Positions 61,791 through 64,000 of a stretch of DNA of 64,000 bases are shown one piece after another. The position numbers were made by a program, and so were the translations under genes. Numbering within the stretch: the first letter of the stretch is position 1; the number at the start of each line of letters is the position of its first letter. The stretch comes from Clostridia bacterium (lineage in GTDB: Bacteria; Bacillota; Clostridia; TANB77; CAG-465). The stretch covers positions 248,001-312,000 of the forward strand of contig JAQSXK010000001.1 in assembly GCA_029256705.1 (NCBI GenBank). The letters are read 5' to 3'. The notes below the pieces were generated by a model. That model did no database searches, was not told the DNA's origin, and saw nothing but the letters and a program-made list of their open reading frames with translations.

Positions 61791-62453
61791 TTATATTCCC
61801 TTCCAATCTTTTACGCTTCCATCATACTTTATAGTTCTATTTAATACTATTATACGATTTGCATAATTTTTTATTTCTGTTAAATCATGAGTAACCATTA
61901 TTATAGTTATTCCTTGATTTTTATTTAAATCACTAAGAGTCTTATATAATTCTCTACTTATATTTATATCTAACCCACTACAAGGTTCATCTAATATTAA
62001 CAACTTTGGGTTCTTACATAAAGCTCTCGCAAGCATAACTCTTTGCTTTTGACCTCCAGATAAACCGCCTATTTTTTTATTTAATAAATCACTAATACCA
62101 AATGTTTTACAAATATTATTTACTTCCTCATGATCTTCTTTAGTGTAAAAAGGAAGTTTTTTATGTTTTTGTGTTCCAGTAAGTATAACTTCTTTCACTG
62201 TAGCAGGAAAATTTAGATCTTTTAAACTAGATTGTGATAAATATGATATCTCTTCAGATTTTAAGTTTATTTTTATGCTACCTTTATCTTTGTTTTGTAA
62301 TCCAACTATTGTTTTTACTAATGTACTCTTACCCGAACCATTCTCTCCAACAATACATAAATATTCTTTTTCTTTTACTTTAAACGTAATATCTTCAATT
62401 GCAATATTACTATTATACGATGACGTTAAAGAATTAATTTCTAATATATTCAT
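61791..62453 (-). CDS. znuC: Zinc ABC transporter ATP-binding protein ZnuC-like
   Basis: The 220-residue ATPase has Walker A GENGSGKST (about 37-45), the Q-loop SYLSQ, the signature LSGGQKQRV (about 130-138), Walker B LLILDEPCSGLD (about 148-159) and the switch His in MVTHDL. The size and the absence of extra domains fit the metal-uptake (ABC-3) branch. It sits between znuA (15 bases upstream) and znuB (2 bases downstream). Confidence 0.9.
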   Translation of the reverse strand: MNILEINSLTSSYNSNIAIEDITFKVKEKEYLCIVGENGSGKSTLVKTIVGLQNKDKGSIKINLKSEEISYLSQSSLKDLNFPATVKEVILTGTQKHKKLPFYTKEDHEEVNNICKTFGISDLLNKKIGGLSGGQKQRVMLARALCKNPKLLILDEPCSGLDINISRELYKTLSDLNKNQGITIIMVTHDLTEIKNYANRIIVLNRTIKYDGSVKDWKGI

Positions 62454-62468
62454 ATTTTTTACCCTTTC

Positions 62469-63443
62469 TTAGTTTAATGCTATTTCTAAATTAGTTAAAT
62501 TTTGCCTCATTAAATCTATATATGTTACTCCATTATCTATGTTTTCTTTTGAAACATTATGTAACGCTGAAAATGTTAGATCTTTAGCACCAGATTCTAC
62601 TGCTATTGTTTTTGCTATGCTTCCAGCTGACATATCCTGATAAAATATTACCGGAATATTGTTTTCTTTAATATAATCTATTACTGATTTTACTCTAGCT
62701 ACACTTGGCTCTGATCCTTCACCACAAGAATCATAAGCACTTATAAAATTTAAATCATATCTCTCAATAAAATATGCATAGGCAAAAGCCCCACCAAATA
62801 CAATTGTATTTCTTTTTCCATTAGTAATAACATTTTTTATATCTTCATCTAACTTTAATAAATTTGATTTATATTCTTCTGCATTATTTTTATAAAACGT
62901 TTCATTAACTGGATCAACGGATACTAAACTTTCTAATACATTATCAACCATATCGCATGCTATAATTGGATCTAACCAAATATGTGGATCACTCTCATGA
63001 GTATCTAACTCTTCAGATTCTTCATCAGCAACAATAGTTTCATTTTCATTTTTTTCTTCAAATTCTTTTGGGTTTATTAATTTAATATTTTTAGAAACAT
63101 CTAATATTACAGTGTTTGAATCAATACTAGATGCTATTGTTTCAGCCCAGGGCTCCATTTCTTTTCCAGTGTAAACAAATATGTCTGAACTATTTATTTT
63201 AATCATATCTATAGGAGTTGGTTCATATGAATGACTTTCTACACCGGGAGGAAGTAGCATTTCTACATTTACCTTATCTTTTCCGATTTGCTTTATAAAA
63301 TCATATTGTGGAAATAGCGTAGCTATTACCTGCACTTTATTCTTATCAGTTTCCTCTTTTTTGTCAAAAACATCAGTTAGCAAACTAATTATTATTACAA
63401 TTATTAGTAAAATACTAACTGAAAACATTATTTTTTTATTCAT
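62469..63443 (-). CDS. znuA: Metal (zinc) ABC transporter substrate-binding protein ZnuA-like
   Basis: A 324-residue cluster A-I binding protein from the ATG at 63443, which has AAGGAG; an ATG at 63467 overlaps the end of zur. The N-terminus is a hydrophobic anchor (about 5-23) without a lipobox cysteine, so it is probably tethered by this helix. Metal ligands visible are His in GVESHSYEPTP (about 66) and His in SDPHIWLDP (about 150), preceded by an acidic loop (EEKNENETIVADEESEE). The usual third His (H-x-A-F) is replaced by FGGAFAYAYF, with AYDSCGEGSEPSVA behind it, a variant form I associate with some Firmicutes sequences. Zinc specificity is inferred from the operon. Confidence 0.88.
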   Translation of the reverse strand: MNKKIMFSVSILLIIVIIISLLTDVFDKKEETDKNKVQVIATLFPQYDFIKQIGKDKVNVEMLLPPGVESHSYEPTPIDMIKINSSDIFVYTGKEMEPWAETIASSIDSNTVILDVSKNIKLINPKEFEEKNENETIVADEESEELDTHESDPHIWLDPIIACDMVDNVLESLVSVDPVNETFYKNNAEEYKSNLLKLDEDIKNVITNGKRNTIVFGGAFAYAYFIERYDLNFISAYDSCGEGSEPSVARVKSVIDYIKENNIPVIFYQDMSAGSIAKTIAVESGAKDLTFSALHNVSKENIDNGVTYIDLMRQNLTNLEIALN

Positions 63444-63445
63444 TC

Positions 63446-63874
63446 TTATAACTCCTTTTCCATACATTGCTTACATAAACCATAAAAAGATATTCTTTTT
63501 AAATCAACACTGAAATTGTTATATTTATATATATCACATTTCATTTTTTCAACTAAATCATTCTCAAAATGAATAACCTTTCCACATTCACTACATATCA
63601 AGTGATAGTGTCTATTACATTCATTTGCATTTTCCACATACTGATAACAGCAACTTAAACTTTCAGAAAGTAAATATTTTCTTATTGTACCATCTTCACT
63701 TAAATTGTTTAAAAATCTATATACTGTTGCTTTACTAACCTTTAAATCTTTAACCTTAAGTTTATCTAATATTTCATCAGCAGTTAAATGTTTATCCTGA
63801 TTATTCTTTAAGAATTCAACAATAATTTGTTTTTGTTTTGTATTCCTTCTTTTTACATCATTAATATTTTTCAT
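63446..63874 (-). CDS. zur: Fur-family regulator, probably Zur
   Basis: The 142-residue regulator has the winged helix (TADEILDKLKVKDLKVSKATVYRFLNNLSEDG, about 31-63), then the dimerisation domain with HYHLICSECGKVIHF (about 89-103) and the closing CKQCMEKEL. The two C-x-x-C pairs hold the structural zinc; the H-x-H region belongs to the sensory site. As first gene of the zinc-uptake operon, with a palindrome at its own promoter, Zur is the best reading, although Fur or PerR relatives are close in sequence. It probably represses the whole operon when zinc is sufficient. Confidence 0.85.
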   Translation of the reverse strand: MKNINDVKRRNTKQKQIIVEFLKNNQDKHLTADEILDKLKVKDLKVSKATVYRFLNNLSEDGTIRKYLLSESLSCCYQYVENANECNRHYHLICSECGKVIHFENDLVEKMKCDIYKYNNFSVDLKRISFYGLCKQCMEKEL

Positions 63875-63889
63875 TATTATCTCCTCGCG

Positions 63890-63912
63890 TTATTGATAAT
63901 GAGTTTCAATAA
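63890..63912. promoter_or_regulatory. Operator-like inverted repeat at the zur promoter
   Basis: TTATTGA (63890-63896) and TCAATAA (63906-63912) form a perfect 7 bp inverted repeat, 9-base spacing, directly downstream of the -10 and so over the transcript start. Fur-family operators are palindromes of this kind. Likely Zur autoregulation. Confidence 0.7.
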
Positions 63913-63916
63913 CAAT

Positions 63917-63945
63917 ATTATACTCTTTTATTAACAATATGTCAA
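63917..63945 (-). promoter_or_regulatory. Consensus sigma-A promoter of the zur-znuACB operon
   Basis: Minus strand TTGACA (63945-63940), 17-base spacer, TATAAT (63922-63917); both hexamers perfect. Confidence 0.85.
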
Positions 63946-63962
63946 GTCAAAATATATATTTT

Positions 63963-63993
63963 GACATTATTTTATTATTATTAAAATAATGTC
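63963..63993. repeat. Perfect inverted repeat at the right edge
   Basis: GACATTATTTTA (63963-63974) and TAAAATAATGTC (63982-63993) with a 7-base AT loop. It lies upstream of the zur promoter and may be a terminator for the neighbour outside the window, or a second operator. Confidence 0.55.
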
Positions 63994-64000
63994 TTTAATT

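Overview
This 64 kb window is chromosomal DNA of an anaerobic-looking, very AT-rich low-GC Gram-positive bacterium (class Clostridia is the best guess). Evidence: strong AGGAGG-type ribosome binding sites, sigma-A promoters that nearly all have a 17 bp spacer and TATAAT, a sporulation gene (spoIID family), a MurE with the DNPR signature of meso-diaminopimelate ligases, S-layer-homology proteins, a Gram-positive (p)ppGpp synthetase and a Clostridia-style dcw cluster. I see no rRNA, tRNA, insertion sequence, prophage or CRISPR array.

Layout. 1-11005 (minus): a cut gene, an ATP-grasp ligase, a UvrC without its C-terminal HhH domain, a patatin-like lipase, two YvcK/CofD-family paralogues, ruvC, a glycogen-debranching-like protein, murB and ftsY. 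11152-16461: a membrane protein, aspartokinase, an AI-2E family exporter, a radical SAM protein and a small unknown. 16619-23949: two paralogous secreted SLH/BIG2 surface proteins, a DEAD-box helicase with an attenuator-like leader, and an unknown two-repeat protein. 24035-36543 (minus): spoIID, then the division and wall cluster read as mraZ, rsmH, a DUF155/RMD1 gene, ftsL, PBP, murE, mraY, ftsW, murG, divIB. 36793-49392: a divergent-PAP2 protein, a coiled-coil protein with a translationally coupled 43-aa partner, queA, ung, an MBL hydrolase, tdk, rel, a D-lactate-type dehydrogenase and dnaE. 49575-59480: asd, a radical SAM protein, an ABC-2 exporter facing a two-component system, an unknown membrane protein and a HelD-like helicase. 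59621-63874: a monofunctional glycosyltransferase and a zinc uptake operon (zur, znuA, znuC, znuB, DUF1980-like).

Most striking observation. Three conserved genes are broken by +1 frameshifts: a yvcK paralogue once, aspartokinase once and ftsW twice. All four breaks have the same form. An in-frame CGG codon stands where the family has an invariant glycine, and skipping the C of CGG restores the frame by reading GGN. The sites are CCA-C-GGA, CTT-C-GGC, TTA-C-GGA and TTA-C-GGT. By eye I found no other in-frame CGG in the conserved housekeeping genes. I did find seven in lineage-specific genes, where CGG must be read as an ordinary codon. This pattern is unlike random indels and suggests programmed +1 recoding (or four-base CGGN decoding as glycine) at a rare or poorly decoded arginine codon. 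A systematic sequencing error is the main alternative.

Other unusual features are a seven-copy TACAAAAGATAA motif between mraZ and rsmH, three phased MraZ boxes, a paired 14-mer operator between the ABC exporter and its two-component system, and a Rel protein with an eroded hydrolase motif.
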